A DNA stretch of 64,000 nt from CAZSDU01 sp964429135 (lineage in GTDB: Bacteria; Bacteroidota; Bacteroidia; Bacteroidales; FEN-979). Below the pieces are notes generated by a model. It saw nothing but the letters and a program-made list of their open reading frames with translations, was not told the DNA's origin and searched no databases. The first letter of the stretch is position 1; each line of letters begins with the position of its first letter. Location: NCBI GenBank assembly GCA_964429135.1, contig CAYSAU010000004.1:1-64000 (forward strand), read 5' to 3'. Below are positions 42,983 through 52,512 of the stretch, in pieces. The translations under genes and the position numbers were made by a program.

Positions 42983-44882
42983 AATAGGCTCGGATGTTCT
43001 GTCCCTCAATATAATTAAGAAAAGCTCTGTTGACTACTTTATTCCCCCCGGGAGTTGGATAATCTCCTGTAAAATACCAATCTCCTTTATGATCTGGACA
43101 GGCTGCATGAAGATCCTCAATCGTTTGGAAAATAATCTGAACCTTGGCGCGACAACCGTCTGGCGTTAGTAATTCTGTTATTTTTTCCGAAATTCTTTGC
43201 GGAGAGAAGGGGGCATAAATTTCTCTGACAAAGTTGACAATTTTTTCTTTGTCATATTTTTCCTGCAGCTTGGATTTCTTATAAACATCATTGATGATGT
43301 GTTCCTGATGCGTTTCTTTCAATAATGCAATGGCTGCTTTAAAAGCAATAAAATCAGTTAGTTTTGACATGTCTATTCCGTAACAATCGGGATAACGGAT
43401 TTGAGGAGCGGAAGAAACGATAATAATTTTCTTGGGACCGAGACGGTCCAGGATGCGTAAAATGCTTTGTTTTAATGTCGTTCCCCTGACAATAGAATCA
43501 TCCAGGACCACGAGGGTATCTATTCCCTGTCGGATACTTCCATAAGTGATGTCATAAACATGGGTAGCGAGATCATCCCTTTGGGAGTCCTGGGTGATAA
43601 AAGTCCTTAATTTTAAATCTTTAACAGCAACCTTCTCAACCCTTGGCTTAAATTGAAAGATGACATTTAACTTTTCCGCTGTAAGTTCATTCCTCGCATG
43701 GAATATTTTTTCAATCTTAATCCGGTCGCAGAAATTGGCAACTTCTTCGATCAGGCCATAATAAGCATCAATAGCAGTGTTGGGAATGTAAGAAAATACG
43801 GTGTTTTCAAGGTCATAATCAATTGACTGAAGGATGGGTTGGGCTAATAATTTTCCCAGTTGTTTTCTCTCCTGATAGATTTCAATATCACTTCCTCTAG
43901 AAAAATAAATACGTTCAAAAGAACAGGATCTTTTTTCTCTGGGCTTACAAAAAGGCAGTTCACTGATTTTTCCGTTCTTTTTGATAATGAGGGCATGTCC
44001 TGGTTTGATTTCATGAATGAGTTCATGCCCTACCCTGAAAGCAGTTTGAATGACGGGTCGCTCTGATGCTACGACTACAACCTCGTCATTACGGTAAAAG
44101 TAAGCAGGCCTAATCCCTGAAGGATCGCGCATGGTAAAAGCATCCCCATGTCCAAAAAGGCCTGTAATCACATAACCCCCATCCCATGTTTTGGCTGAGC
44201 GTTTTAAAATCTTCTGAATATTCAGATGGCTGGCAATCTGGAAAGTAATTTCTCTTTTCTGATAACCTTGTAATTTGAATTTTCGATATAATTCTTCATT
44301 TTCTTCATCCAGAAAATGTCCGATTTTTTCAAGAATGGTGATGGTGTCGGATGTCTCCACCGGATATTGACCCAGATCGATCAATTTTTCAAACAGTTCA
44401 TCCACATTGGTCAGGTTGAAATTCCCGGCTAGAACTAAGTTCTTCGTCATCCAGTTATTCTCTCTTACGAAAGGATGAAGACTCAGGAGGGTATTTTTTC
44501 CATAAGTGCCATATCTCAAATGCCCAAGGTAAATCTCTCCCAAAAGATCTACATGGTATTTCAACCAGTCGACATCTTTTAACCGCTGTGGGTAACGGTC
44601 TTCAATATCTTTAAGCTTCAGGGCTATGTTCGAAAAAATATCCCGGATTGGGGCATCCGCATTGGAACGTATCCTATTAATAAAACGATTCCCTGGTTCT
44701 AGATCAAATTTGATGACAGCAACTCCCGCCCCATCCTGTCCCCGGTTATGCTGTTTTTGCATGAGGAGGTGAAGTTTGTTCAGACCGTAAAAAGCAGTTC
44801 CGTATTTGGCAAGATAGAACTCAAGCGGTTTAAGGAGACGTATTAAAGCAATGCCACATTCATGATGGATAAAATCGCTCAT
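42981..44882 (-). CDS. Amidophosphoribosyltransferase-like protein (long PurF variant)
   Basis: 633 residues against ~500 in usual PurF. Cys9 follows an eight-residue leader (SDFIHHECG), which would be removed to expose the Ntn-hydrolase nucleophile. Glutaminase motifs: HNRGQDGAGVAV, GHLRYGTYG, LAGNFNLTN. Phosphoribosyltransferase motif: VVLDDSIVRGTT, the PRPP loop. GIRPAYFY is also conserved. Extra length comes from insertions (for example after the RPxx region and around residues 55-90) and the C-terminal tail. It probably makes phosphoribosylamine for purine synthesis; a second, specialised amidotransferase role is possible because no other pur gene is nearby. Minus strand, single gene. 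Confidence 0.8.
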   Translation of the reverse strand: MSDFIHHECGIALIRLLKPLEFYLAKYGTAFYGLNKLHLLMQKQHNRGQDGAGVAVIKFDLEPGNRFINRIRSNADAPIRDIFSNIALKLKDIEDRYPQRLKDVDWLKYHVDLLGEIYLGHLRYGTYGKNTLLSLHPFVRENNWMTKNLVLAGNFNLTNVDELFEKLIDLGQYPVETSDTITILEKIGHFLDEENEELYRKFKLQGYQKREITFQIASHLNIQKILKRSAKTWDGGYVITGLFGHGDAFTMRDPSGIRPAYFYRNDEVVVVASERPVIQTAFRVGHELIHEIKPGHALIIKKNGKISELPFCKPREKRSCSFERIYFSRGSDIEIYQERKQLGKLLAQPILQSIDYDLENTVFSYIPNTAIDAYYGLIEEVANFCDRIKIEKIFHARNELTAEKLNVIFQFKPRVEKVAVKDLKLRTFITQDSQRDDLATHVYDITYGSIRQGIDTLVVLDDSIVRGTTLKQSILRILDRLGPKKIIIVSSAPQIRYPDCYGIDMSKLTDFIAFKAAIALLKETHQEHIINDVYKKSKLQEKYDKEKIVNFVREIYAPFSPQRISEKITELLTPDGCRAKVQIIFQTIEDLHAACPDHKGDWYFTGDYPTPGGNKVVNRAFLNYIEGQNIRAY

Positions 44883-44905
44883 GGAGTAAGCTCTATGATG
44901 AAATG

Positions 44906-44913
44906 CAAAGATA
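44906..44913 (-). promoter_or_regulatory. -7 box of the purF-like gene
   Basis: TATCTTTG on the minus strand, 23 bases before the start codon at 44882. A matching -33 TTTG is not evident. Confidence 0.4.
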
Positions 44914-44942
44914 GGGAATATTTAATGTGAAATTCCTTTTGT

Positions 44943-47123
44943 CTATCTACCTGAACAATGCTTTTCAATAAGTTTTAGTGCCTTTGTGCTTCCCATGTCA
45001 GCACCTCTCCGCCAATCACGACATGCACCATCCAGGTCCTTCAATTGAAATTTCACAGATCCTCTTCCCATATATGCATCTCCATAACTCGGATTAAGCC
45101 TTATTGCGCTGTCAAAATCACTTAGGGATGCTGAAAATTGTTTTAAGGAAAATGCGCGGATGATAGCTCTATTATTGTAAGCTTTATAATATCCCGGATT
45201 TAATTTTATGGCCATAGTGAATTCAGCGATCTCAGCAGAAAACTTTCCTTCAATGTAGTTTTGGTTTCCGTTATTAAAATGGATAATTGCCTTTTCTGAA
45301 TTTTCCCTTGTAATTCCCGGAGGGTAAATTAAAGCCGGATTTATTGCATTCTCATCGGTAATCCTAGATATTTCTGACAAAGCAGCAAAAAGAGCAGGGT
45401 TTTTCCCAGCGGATTTCTGCAGAGCATGCAGAAAAAAAATTTTTGCTGTTGCGTAATCTCTGGTTTGGAAATAAAAAGAACCGATATTTTGTAGGGCATT
45501 GATTGAGTAATCATATTTTTTATAAAATCCCTCCAGCCATGTAATGGGGGAAGAATTCTCCCCTCGATTTAAAATATGCATGATTTCTGTCGAGTCAAGC
45601 CAGGTGGAAAGGTTAAACTTGGATAAGATCCCGAATGTCGCGGGAGCTCCCATGGTGGGTTTATATCCCTGACGGGCATAAACGACTGCAATCCCATCAA
45701 TATATATCAGTCTCCATTCAGGATGCTGTAAAAGCTGTTCTGTCCATGGATAATAAACTTGATAATTATATATTATAAGATCGGGTCTGTATTTCTCTAT
45801 TAATTTTTGTAATTCCCCATTCCAGCTGTTATAAACCTCCTGATAAAGATCTTCCCTGATCACTTCCAACCTGGCATCAATAAAAACAGGTTGGGGGATG
45901 CTCCAGGATAACCATCCACCAATACAAAGACTATTGATGATTTTGCCAGAAAGATGATTTTGCTTCAGGAATGCGGAGACCAAAACAGGTTGTTGATAAG
46001 TATCAATGCCCATCCCTGTTTTATTGTAAGATTTATTGGAAACATAGTAAGCATTGGTATAAATCCTGGCTGAAATACCCAGGGTCACGATTGTTAATAA
46101 TATAATTAGCAAGGATTCTATGATATGAAAGCTTTTTCTAAAAGTATTCCGAAAACGATACCGGATTTTTTCATTGACTTCTTTCAAAGCAGTACTGAGG
46201 ATTGGAAAAACGATGATAATGAATAAAGGTATATTGCGAATTGCAATTAGCGAAAGGTATAAAAACAATAGAATGAGTATGAACTCATGTGGTTTTCTTT
46301 TCTTCCAGGTCAAAACACTTAGGAAGAGAGTGAAAAAGCTAAAAATGAGGAAAAGATATTCTTTAACGGTAAACGTTTTCATATGGAATATTGAGATGAA
46401 CTCCCTGATGTGTTGATTGAAGATGTTATCATGTTCAAACCGGGTGAACAATTCAAGAGGGAAAGTTAACCCTTTGAAAAAATATGGATTGCATAAACAA
46501 ATAAACATCGATATCACCATCCACAACAAGAAGGCTCGATCTAATGTTCTTTTTTTAATGGAAACAGAGATGAAATAAGCAAATAATAAGATCAAACCTA
46601 AAATAAACAAAGCCTGTGTGTTACACCAAAGTAACATGATTCCGGGAATGAAAAAAAGATAATTTTTACGGGTATAGTAGTATTTATCCAGAATGATTAA
46701 AACCACGGAAATATATATAAAGGTCAGCATTTCCGGTCTAAGCATGATACGAGGCTCAATAATTAAATACGCCGATAATAATAGAACAGAAGTTATTGGA
46801 GCGGGAATACCGTACATACGGTTTCTCAGTAAAAGCAAACACAGAAGAGAAAGGCTTAAAAATGTAACCAATAAATTTAATGCCGTATATCCGCCTGACC
46901 GATAGAAAGAAAATACGAAAACCTGGAATAACCAATGAAGATCGATATATTCATGATTACTTACCGTGTATGTGGAAATGTCATGACGAGGAATTTCCCT
47001 GTTTTCCAGTATCCATTTCCCTGCTTTCAGGTGAAAACCCAGATCGGGATCTGACAACATTCTGAAAGAAAGTAAGAAGACAAGAATGATTATGGCTGTG
47101 AAAGGGATGTACCACTTTGACAT
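44943..47123 (-). CDS. Polytopic membrane protein with C-terminal TPR repeats
   Basis: 726 residues. The first ~365 residues hold about ten to twelve hydrophobic helices with an early DPDLGFHLKAGKWILE loop, reminiscent of GT-C-type glycosyltransferases or O-antigen-polymerase-like proteins, where an acidic motif lies after TM1. A soluble stretch follows (FIDARLEVIREDLYQEVY; YRPDLIIYN), and the last ~130 residues are TPR-like (YKAYNNRAIIRAFSLKQFSA; LDGACRDWRRGADMGSTKAL). Such proteins often act in surface-glycan assembly, but no catalytic residue can be assigned. It is divergent from mnmH across 67 bases. Confidence 0.65.
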   Translation of the reverse strand: MSKWYIPFTAIIILVFLLSFRMLSDPDLGFHLKAGKWILENREIPRHDISTYTVSNHEYIDLHWLFQVFVFSFYRSGGYTALNLLVTFLSLSLLCLLLLRNRMYGIPAPITSVLLLSAYLIIEPRIMLRPEMLTFIYISVVLIILDKYYYTRKNYLFFIPGIMLLWCNTQALFILGLILLFAYFISVSIKKRTLDRAFLLWMVISMFICLCNPYFFKGLTFPLELFTRFEHDNIFNQHIREFISIFHMKTFTVKEYLFLIFSFFTLFLSVLTWKKRKPHEFILILLFLYLSLIAIRNIPLFIIIVFPILSTALKEVNEKIRYRFRNTFRKSFHIIESLLIILLTIVTLGISARIYTNAYYVSNKSYNKTGMGIDTYQQPVLVSAFLKQNHLSGKIINSLCIGGWLSWSIPQPVFIDARLEVIREDLYQEVYNSWNGELQKLIEKYRPDLIIYNYQVYYPWTEQLLQHPEWRLIYIDGIAVVYARQGYKPTMGAPATFGILSKFNLSTWLDSTEIMHILNRGENSSPITWLEGFYKKYDYSINALQNIGSFYFQTRDYATAKIFFLHALQKSAGKNPALFAALSEISRITDENAINPALIYPPGITRENSEKAIIHFNNGNQNYIEGKFSAEIAEFTMAIKLNPGYYKAYNNRAIIRAFSLKQFSASLSDFDSAIRLNPSYGDAYMGRGSVKFQLKDLDGACRDWRRGADMGSTKALKLIEKHCSGR

Positions 47124-47163
47124 GGTTGTCTTTTAATAAGATAAAATTAGCAACAATTATTAT

Positions 47164-47171
47164 TACTTTTG
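47164..47171 (+). promoter_or_regulatory. Possible -7 box of the mnmH operon
   Basis: TACTTTTG (TAnnTTTG) 19 bases before ATG 47191. No -33 TTTG at the usual spacing. No selenium-type control element could be recognised in the very short leader. Confidence 0.4.
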
Positions 47172-47190
47172 CGATCACTATGGGAAGAAA

Positions 47191-48225
47191 ATGATTGATA
47201 GGGTTGAACCTGCTTATTTCCTGAAACAAATTACCAACTTTCTCATTCTCGATGTAAGGTCGCCCATGGAATACCAGCAGGGGCATATTCCCGGATCAGT
47301 GAATATTCCACTTTTTTCCGATTCTGATAGAGCAACAATTGGTACTTTGTACCAAAAACTCGGGAAGGGACCAGCCATCCTCCGGGGTTTGGATATTTGT
47401 CTGCCTAAAATTAAGGATTACCTCAAAACACTATCAAAAATCAGCAATCAGCGAAAAATATTGATTTATTGCTGGCGGGGTGGAATGAGAAGTACCCTTA
47501 TAGCTGAGGTGTTCTCTAAAGCCGGTCATCCAATTGTTATTTTAAACGGTGGATATCAGGCATACCGCAAGCAAATCCGCAGCGGTTTTTCAAATAAAGC
47601 GGTTATGTTGGTCTTGGGAGGCTTTACTGGAAGCGGAAAAACTCAACTGTTGCAACACATAGCTGATCAGGGAGAACAGGTCATTGACCTGGAGAAATCC
47701 GCCCGTCACAAAGGCTCTGTTTTTGGTGCTCTGGGACAAGCTTCACAACCGACCAACCAGCAATTTGAAAACGATCTCTATCAGCAATGGTCGGAATTTG
47801 ATTTCTCCCGACCAATCTGGATTGAAGATGAAAGCCGGAGGATGGGGAAACTTGACCTGCCGGATCCCTTAGTCCGACAAATTTCAGAAGCTATCCTGAT
47901 AGATCTGGAAGTTCCGGTATCCGTTAGAGTAAAGCGATTGGTAAGGGAATATGCAGATTTTGACAAGCTGCTTCTCAAAGAAGCCATCGTCAAACTAAAA
48001 GAAAGATTAGGAAACAGGAATACAAAAAAAGCGCTTTTCGAGCTGGAATCGGAACATTTTGAAGCAGTAGCAGAAATTCTTCTGGCTTATTATGATAAGA
48101 CTTACAGGTTTACTAGGAAAAAGAGAGTTCAAGATAAAATCATTCAAGTACAATTATCATCGGAAGACATGGAAGAAGAGGCAAAGAAATTGATTCTCCT
48201 GGCAAGAAAAATTTTATTTTTATGA
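47191..48225 (+). CDS. mnmH: tRNA 2-selenouridine synthase
   Basis: 344 residues. N-terminal rhodanese domain with LDVRSPMEYQQGHIPGSVNI and catalytic Cys94 in IYCWRGGMRS. The middle and C-terminal part is a P-loop domain with Walker A GGFTGSGKT (~143-151) followed by IEDESRRMG. The enzyme (SelU/YbbB) uses selenophosphate to turn 2-thiouridine at the tRNA wobble position into 2-selenouridine, by way of a geranylated intermediate. Its stop overlaps the start of the NifS-SelD fusion (ATGA), so synthesis of donor and acceptor enzymes is coupled. Length and motifs fully match the family. Confidence 0.93.
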   Translation: MIDRVEPAYFLKQITNFLILDVRSPMEYQQGHIPGSVNIPLFSDSDRATIGTLYQKLGKGPAILRGLDICLPKIKDYLKTLSKISNQRKILIYCWRGGMRSTLIAEVFSKAGHPIVILNGGYQAYRKQIRSGFSNKAVMLVLGGFTGSGKTQLLQHIADQGEQVIDLEKSARHKGSVFGALGQASQPTNQQFENDLYQQWSEFDFSRPIWIEDESRRMGKLDLPDPLVRQISEAILIDLEVPVSVRVKRLVREYADFDKLLLKEAIVKLKERLGNRNTKKALFELESEHFEAVAEILLAYYDKTYRFTRKKRVQDKIIQVQLSSEDMEEEAKKLILLARKILFL

Positions 48226-50408
48226 AACCAATCTACCTTGACTATAATGCCACAACACCAATGGCAAAGGAAGTCATCACTGCGATGATCCCCTTTTTCA
48301 ACGATTTATTTGGAAACCCTTCCAGTAAGCATGCGTATGGACTGGAAGCTAAAAAAGCAATAGAGAATGCTAGAAAAAAAGTAGCCTGTCTTCTGCATGC
48401 TCATCAGGATGAAATTATTTTTACCAGCGGTGGAACAGAAGCAAACAACCTTGCCATTAAAGGGATAGCCTTCTCAATGAAAGGGAGAGGAAATCATATT
48501 ATTACTTCCTCCATTGAACATCCGGCCGTTATGGAAGTTTGCAGGTTCCTTGAAACACAGGGCTTTCAGATCACCTATTTACCGGTTGATGTGATGGGGA
48601 AAGTAAACCCTTCAGAGGTGGAAAAAAGTATCCGTCCGGAAACCATTTTGATCTCCATTATGCATGCGAACAATGAAGTGGGTACGATTCAACCAATAAC
48701 TAAAATTGCTGAAATTGCTCATCAGAGAAATATTCTTATGCATACTGACGCTGCTCAAAGCATTGGAAAGATTCCTGTAAAGATAAGTGAACTAAAGGTG
48801 GATTTGCTCTCCGTGGCCGGTCATAAATTATATGCACCCAAAGGGATAGGTGCCCTGTACATTCGCAGGGGTGTTCATCTGGAAAAGCAAATTCATGGAG
48901 CTGATCATGAAACCAACCTCAGGGCGGGTACGGAAAATGTTATGCAAATTGTGGGTTTAGGTGTGGCTGCAGACCTTTGCGCTGAATATGATACGCTGGA
49001 TTTGAAAATATTGCGCGATCAGCTTTATCATGGAATTCTTGCAGAAATTCCAAATGTCAGATTAAACGGACATCCTGACGACCGGCTTCCGAATACGCTG
49101 AGTATTGGATTCCCTGGTGTTGATGCCTCCATCTTGCTTAATGAAATGGTAAATATTGCTGCTTCAGCAGGAGCTGCATGCCATTCGGAGGATGAAAAAG
49201 TTTCTGGTGTCCTCTCTGCCATGAGGGTTAACCCTGAATATGCCCTGGGAACGATACGTTTTTCGCTGGGAAGAATGACGACAGATGAAGAAATTAAACA
49301 GGCTGTCTCAGCGATCGTTGAAGCATATCATAGGCTAAGGGGAAATGAACAGAATGGAAAGATTGGGCAGTCAGGTTCTGTAAAATTGACAGAGTATTCC
49401 CATACATTGGGCTGTGCATGTAAAATATCTCCCCAACATTTAAAAAAAATCCTTAGCGATCTTCCATCTTATCCTGATGCTAATGTCCTTGTTGATCATC
49501 TTACCAGTGATGATGCAGCAGTTTACCGGATCAATGATGAGAGTGCGTTAGTGGAAACAGTGGATGTCATTCCTCCGGTTGTAGATGATCCTTACACTTA
49601 TGGAGCAATTGCTGCAGCCAATGCGCTTAGTGATATTTATGCCATGGGAGCAGAACCGATTTTTGCCCTGAGTATTTTGGCATTTCCTGAAAAAAGGCTC
49701 CCCACTGAGATTCTCCGGAGGATTTTGAAAGGAGGGGAGGATAAAGCGGCTGAGGCAGGGATCAGAATCATTGGAGGGCATAGCCTTGAAGATCCAGGAC
49801 TGAAATTTGGTATGGTGATTACCGGGAAAGTTCACCCTGAAAAGATTTTACGAAATTCCACAGCTAAGCCGGGTGATGCACTGATTCTGACCAAACCCCT
49901 TGGGACAGGCATCCTGACAACAGCAATGAAACGGGGATTGGCCGATCCGGAACATATTCACGCTGCCATTGCCTCCATGATTGAACTCAATCGGGTTGCC
50001 GCCAGGGTGATGAGAAGTTATCCGGTGAATGCTTGCACGGATGTGACAGGTTTCGGATTGTTGGGACACTTGAAGGAAATTCTTGATGGCGCGAGATTGA
50101 GTGCTGTAATTGATGCATCAAAAATTCCCGTTTTGAATGGTAGTTGGGAGAATGCAGCAGCCGGGACAATACCTGGAGGAACTTGGAATAATCTGGAATT
50201 TACCAAACCGATAACACACTGGGAAAGCAGTGTCCCGGAAACTCTCCGGCTTATCCTCGCGGATGCCCAGACTTCAGGAGGATTACTGATTACCTTACCC
50301 CTTGACCAGGCTGATGCTATGCTGGATGAACTGCAGGGCTGCGGTTGTATTCATGCGCGGCAAATTGGCCTTATCATTGAAGGGAAAACTGAAATTTTCG
50401 TTCGGTAA
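48222..50408 (+). CDS. Fusion of NifS-type cysteine desulfurase with selenophosphate synthetase SelD
   Basis: 728 residues. Residues 1-372 are a class I cysteine desulfurase: LDYNATTPM start, TSGGTEANNLAI, PLP lysine Lys202 in GHKLYAPKG, and catalytic Cys320 in SAGAACHSED. After a short linker (about 373-387), residues 388-728 are a complete SelD: LTEYSHTLGCACKISP with the active Cys398 and Lys401, DDAAVYRI, the ATP/Mg segments and CTDVTGFGLLGHLKEIL, and QTSGGLLITL. The active position is Cys, not selenocysteine (TGT). NifS-like enzymes can release selenium from selenocysteine, and SelD makes selenophosphate from it with ATP. With mnmH, the pair could form a channelled selenium route into tRNA. 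No selA or selB is in the window. Confidence 0.93.
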   Translation: MKPIYLDYNATTPMAKEVITAMIPFFNDLFGNPSSKHAYGLEAKKAIENARKKVACLLHAHQDEIIFTSGGTEANNLAIKGIAFSMKGRGNHIITSSIEHPAVMEVCRFLETQGFQITYLPVDVMGKVNPSEVEKSIRPETILISIMHANNEVGTIQPITKIAEIAHQRNILMHTDAAQSIGKIPVKISELKVDLLSVAGHKLYAPKGIGALYIRRGVHLEKQIHGADHETNLRAGTENVMQIVGLGVAADLCAEYDTLDLKILRDQLYHGILAEIPNVRLNGHPDDRLPNTLSIGFPGVDASILLNEMVNIAASAGAACHSEDEKVSGVLSAMRVNPEYALGTIRFSLGRMTTDEEIKQAVSAIVEAYHRLRGNEQNGKIGQSGSVKLTEYSHTLGCACKISPQHLKKILSDLPSYPDANVLVDHLTSDDAAVYRINDESALVETVDVIPPVVDDPYTYGAIAAANALSDIYAMGAEPIFALSILAFPEKRLPTEILRRILKGGEDKAAEAGIRIIGGHSLEDPGLKFGMVITGKVHPEKILRNSTAKPGDALILTKPLGTGILTTAMKRGLADPEHIHAAIASMIELNRVAARVMRSYPVNACTDVTGFGLLGHLKEILDGARLSAVIDASKIPVLNGSWENAAAGTIPGGTWNNLEFTKPITHWESSVPETLRLILADAQTSGGLLITLPLDQADAMLDELQGCGCIHARQIGLIIEGKTEIFVR

Positions 50409-50465
50409 GTTGGGAACCTTTGGCTTTCTTCTTTTCATCGGATTGAAGAAACTTTTTACCTCGGT

Positions 50466-50498
50466 TTTGTTTCGCCGTATTTATTTTTTCTATCTTTG
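50466..50498 (+). promoter_or_regulatory. Promoter of the tetR-tolC operon; rules out the GTG start
   Basis: TTTG at 50466-50469 and TATCTTTG at 50491-50498, 21 bp apart. The last G of the box is the G of an in-frame GTG at 50498, so translation must start downstream, at one of the ATGs 50513, 50522 or 50528. Confidence 0.6.
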
Positions 50499-50527
50499 TG
50501 ACTCAATATTTCATGCAGGCAATGATA

Positions 50528-51157
50528 ATGGATAGTTCTTTGGTGGACATTCTGGAAAGGGTTCGGGAACTTTTTTTCAAATACGGGGTTAGGAGTATAT
50601 CGATGGATGATATATGCCGGGATATTGGCATTTCAAAAAAGAAACTCTATCGGTTTGTCCATAGTAAAAATGAATTGGTTGAGAAATTGCTTGAACTGGA
50701 GCGAGAAAATTTTGAAATTATTTTTGAAAAAAACAATTTTGATGGGGTCAACGCAATTGATGTCTTATTGATAGTCAGTCATGACGTGGGAGATCGTTTC
50801 AAAGATGTAAGCCCTTCCATGACTTTCGACCTGAAAAAATATTACCCGGAGATTTATCATCATCATGTCGAAAGCAGAATTGAGTTCGTTTACCAGAATA
50901 TCAAGCTGAATATCCAGAAAGGGATCAGACAGGGTATGTATCGTGATGATTTAAGTGTCGAACTGGTAGCACGGTTGTATATTCGTCGTTTAATTGATTT
51001 GCATAACCCTGAATTTTTTCCCGCGGATAAGTTTTCATTTCAAACCCTCTTCGATGTCATGTTCGATAATTTCATCCGTGGAATTGCCAATGAAGAAGGT
51101 ACAAAGTACTATGAAAAGCAGAAACGGAAAGTGAATTTAAAAAAATTTTATCAATGA
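50528..51157 (+). CDS. TetR/AcrR-family transcriptional regulator (efflux locus, first copy)
   Basis: 209 residues from ATG 50528, chosen because the promoter excludes 50498 and because this start aligns with the N-terminus of the paralogue at 58415. The HTH is in residues ~20-50: VRSISMDDICRDIGISKKKLYRFVHSK. The ligand domain has no recognised motif (MTFDLKKYYPEIYHHH; IKLNIQKGIRQGMYRDDL). It likely represses its own operon with the TolC gene, whose ATG overlaps its stop by four bases. It shares the motif ISMDDI/VTMDDV and SKK.LY with the other TetR gene, and both end in a similar EE.G/HEG...YYE/YFE tail. Confidence 0.87.
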   Translation: MDSSLVDILERVRELFFKYGVRSISMDDICRDIGISKKKLYRFVHSKNELVEKLLELERENFEIIFEKNNFDGVNAIDVLLIVSHDVGDRFKDVSPSMTFDLKKYYPEIYHHHVESRIEFVYQNIKLNIQKGIRQGMYRDDLSVELVARLYIRRLIDLHNPEFFPADKFSFQTLFDVMFDNFIRGIANEEGTKYYEKQKRKVNLKKFYQ

Positions 51158-52512
51158 TCAGATATCGCATCCTCCTGGTTTTATTTTTCTGTCTGCGGTT
51201 TTTTCATACAGGCCTGGCACAGCAGGAGAGTGACGCAGTTCCCGGTCTGACTTTTTCGATGCAGCAAGCTCAGGATTATGCGTATGAGCATAATTATGAT
51301 CTGAAAAATTCTGCTTTTGATGTCGAGATCGCGAGAAAAATGGTAAAGCAAAATACGGCCATTGGCTTGCCTCAAATCAATGGCAATATTGAATACAATG
51401 ATTTTATTGATCGCCCGACTTCCCTGCTGCCCGGTGAATTCTTCGGAAAACCGGGAACCGAGATCCCAGTTCAATTTGGTACAAAATATAATACGACATT
51501 CAAGGCTACGCTAACCCAGTTGGTCTATAGCGGGCAATACCTTGTTGGATTGCAGACCGCTAAAGCATACCTGGAAACAGTTAGGGAGAAAAACCTGAAA
51601 GACAAAATTGATGTCAGGGATCTGGTGGCTGACGCTTATATCAGGGTCTTGGTCATTGAGCAAAGCCTGGCCATTCTGGATTCGACTTATATCGTTGTCA
51701 GTAAACTTGTGGATGAGGCTAAAAAAAGTTATCAGCAGGGCTTGATTGAAGATATCGATGTGGATCAGGCCGACCTGAACCGTTCTAATTTGGAGGCCCA
51801 GTTGGCTGATCTCCAAAGCAACCGGAATGTTGCTTATGCAATGTTGAAATTTTTAATTGGACTAAAAGACAACCAACCGATTAGCCTATCCGATAAACTA
51901 GATTATTTTCTTGCACAGGTTGACCGGGATGCTTTGATCAATCAACCTTTTAACTATGAAAGGAACATTGATTACCTGCTGCTGAAAAAATCGGATTACC
52001 TGATTCTGATGCAGTATAAACTTGCTAAAACCGCTTATCATCCCACCCTGGCTGGATTCATTGGTATTTCGGAAAATGCCCAACGTAATTCCTGGAATTT
52101 CTTTAAATCAAATGAACCCTGGTATCGCACCACAAACTGGGGTTTATCCCTTAGCATACCGATCTGGAGTAGCGGAAGCCGGAAATATTCAGTGGATCAG
52201 GCCAGACTGAATGTGGAAAAAACAAAAGTCAGCGATGAAAAACTCAGGGTTGGACTTGAATTACAGGTTGAGACAGCAAAAAAAGATTTCAACAATGCAT
52301 ATTTTGTATACAAGAACAAAATGAAAGGGTTTGAAACTGCGCTGAAAATATATCAGAAAACCATGGCAAAATACAATCTGGGGGTTTCTTCCAGCACCGA
52401 CTTAAATCAGCGATACACCCAGTTCCTTCAAGCCAATAGTGATTATATGCAATCCATGTACACAGTACTGAGCAGCAAAATCAAACTGAATAAACTGCTT
52501 GAAACATTCTGA
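51154..52512 (+). CDS. TolC-family outer-membrane efflux channel
   Basis: 452 residues. Signal peptide up to HTGLAQ. Two TolC-type repeats: FSMQQAQDYAYEHNYDLKNS with GLPQINGNIEY, and the second with GLSLSIPIWSSGSRKYSVDQ and YNLGVSSSTDLNQRYTQFLQ. It would be the outer-membrane duct of the pump encoded by the convergent RND and MFP genes. The stop codon (TGA 52510-52512) touches the stop of the RND gene (TAA, 52513-52515 on the other strand) with no base between. ATGA overlap with the tetR gene couples their translation. Confidence 0.88.
   Translation: MIRYRILLVLFFCLRFFHTGLAQQESDAVPGLTFSMQQAQDYAYEHNYDLKNSAFDVEIARKMVKQNTAIGLPQINGNIEYNDFIDRPTSLLPGEFFGKPGTEIPVQFGTKYNTTFKATLTQLVYSGQYLVGLQTAKAYLETVREKNLKDKIDVRDLVADAYIRVLVIEQSLAILDSTYIVVSKLVDEAKKSYQQGLIEDIDVDQADLNRSNLEAQLADLQSNRNVAYAMLKFLIGLKDNQPISLSDKLDYFLAQVDRDALINQPFNYERNIDYLLLKKSDYLILMQYKLAKTAYHPTLAGFIGISENAQRNSWNFFKSNEPWYRTTNWGLSLSIPIWSSGSRKYSVDQARLNVEKTKVSDEKLRVGLELQVETAKKDFNNAYFVYKNKMKGFETALKIYQKTMAKYNLGVSSSTDLNQRYTQFLQANSDYMQSMYTVLSSKIKLNKLLETF

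Noticed and set aside
49409..49425. Possible selenocysteine (TGA) in SelD
   Set aside because: The active positions read TGT GCA TGT (Cys-Ala-Cys); there is no in-frame TGA, so no SECIS element was sought further.
50498..50527. Upstream GTG/ATG starts of the first tetR gene
   Set aside because: GTG 50498 is the last base of the -7 box; the closer ATG 50528 aligns with the paralogue at 58415. The ATGs at 50513 and 50522 remain possible but less likely.
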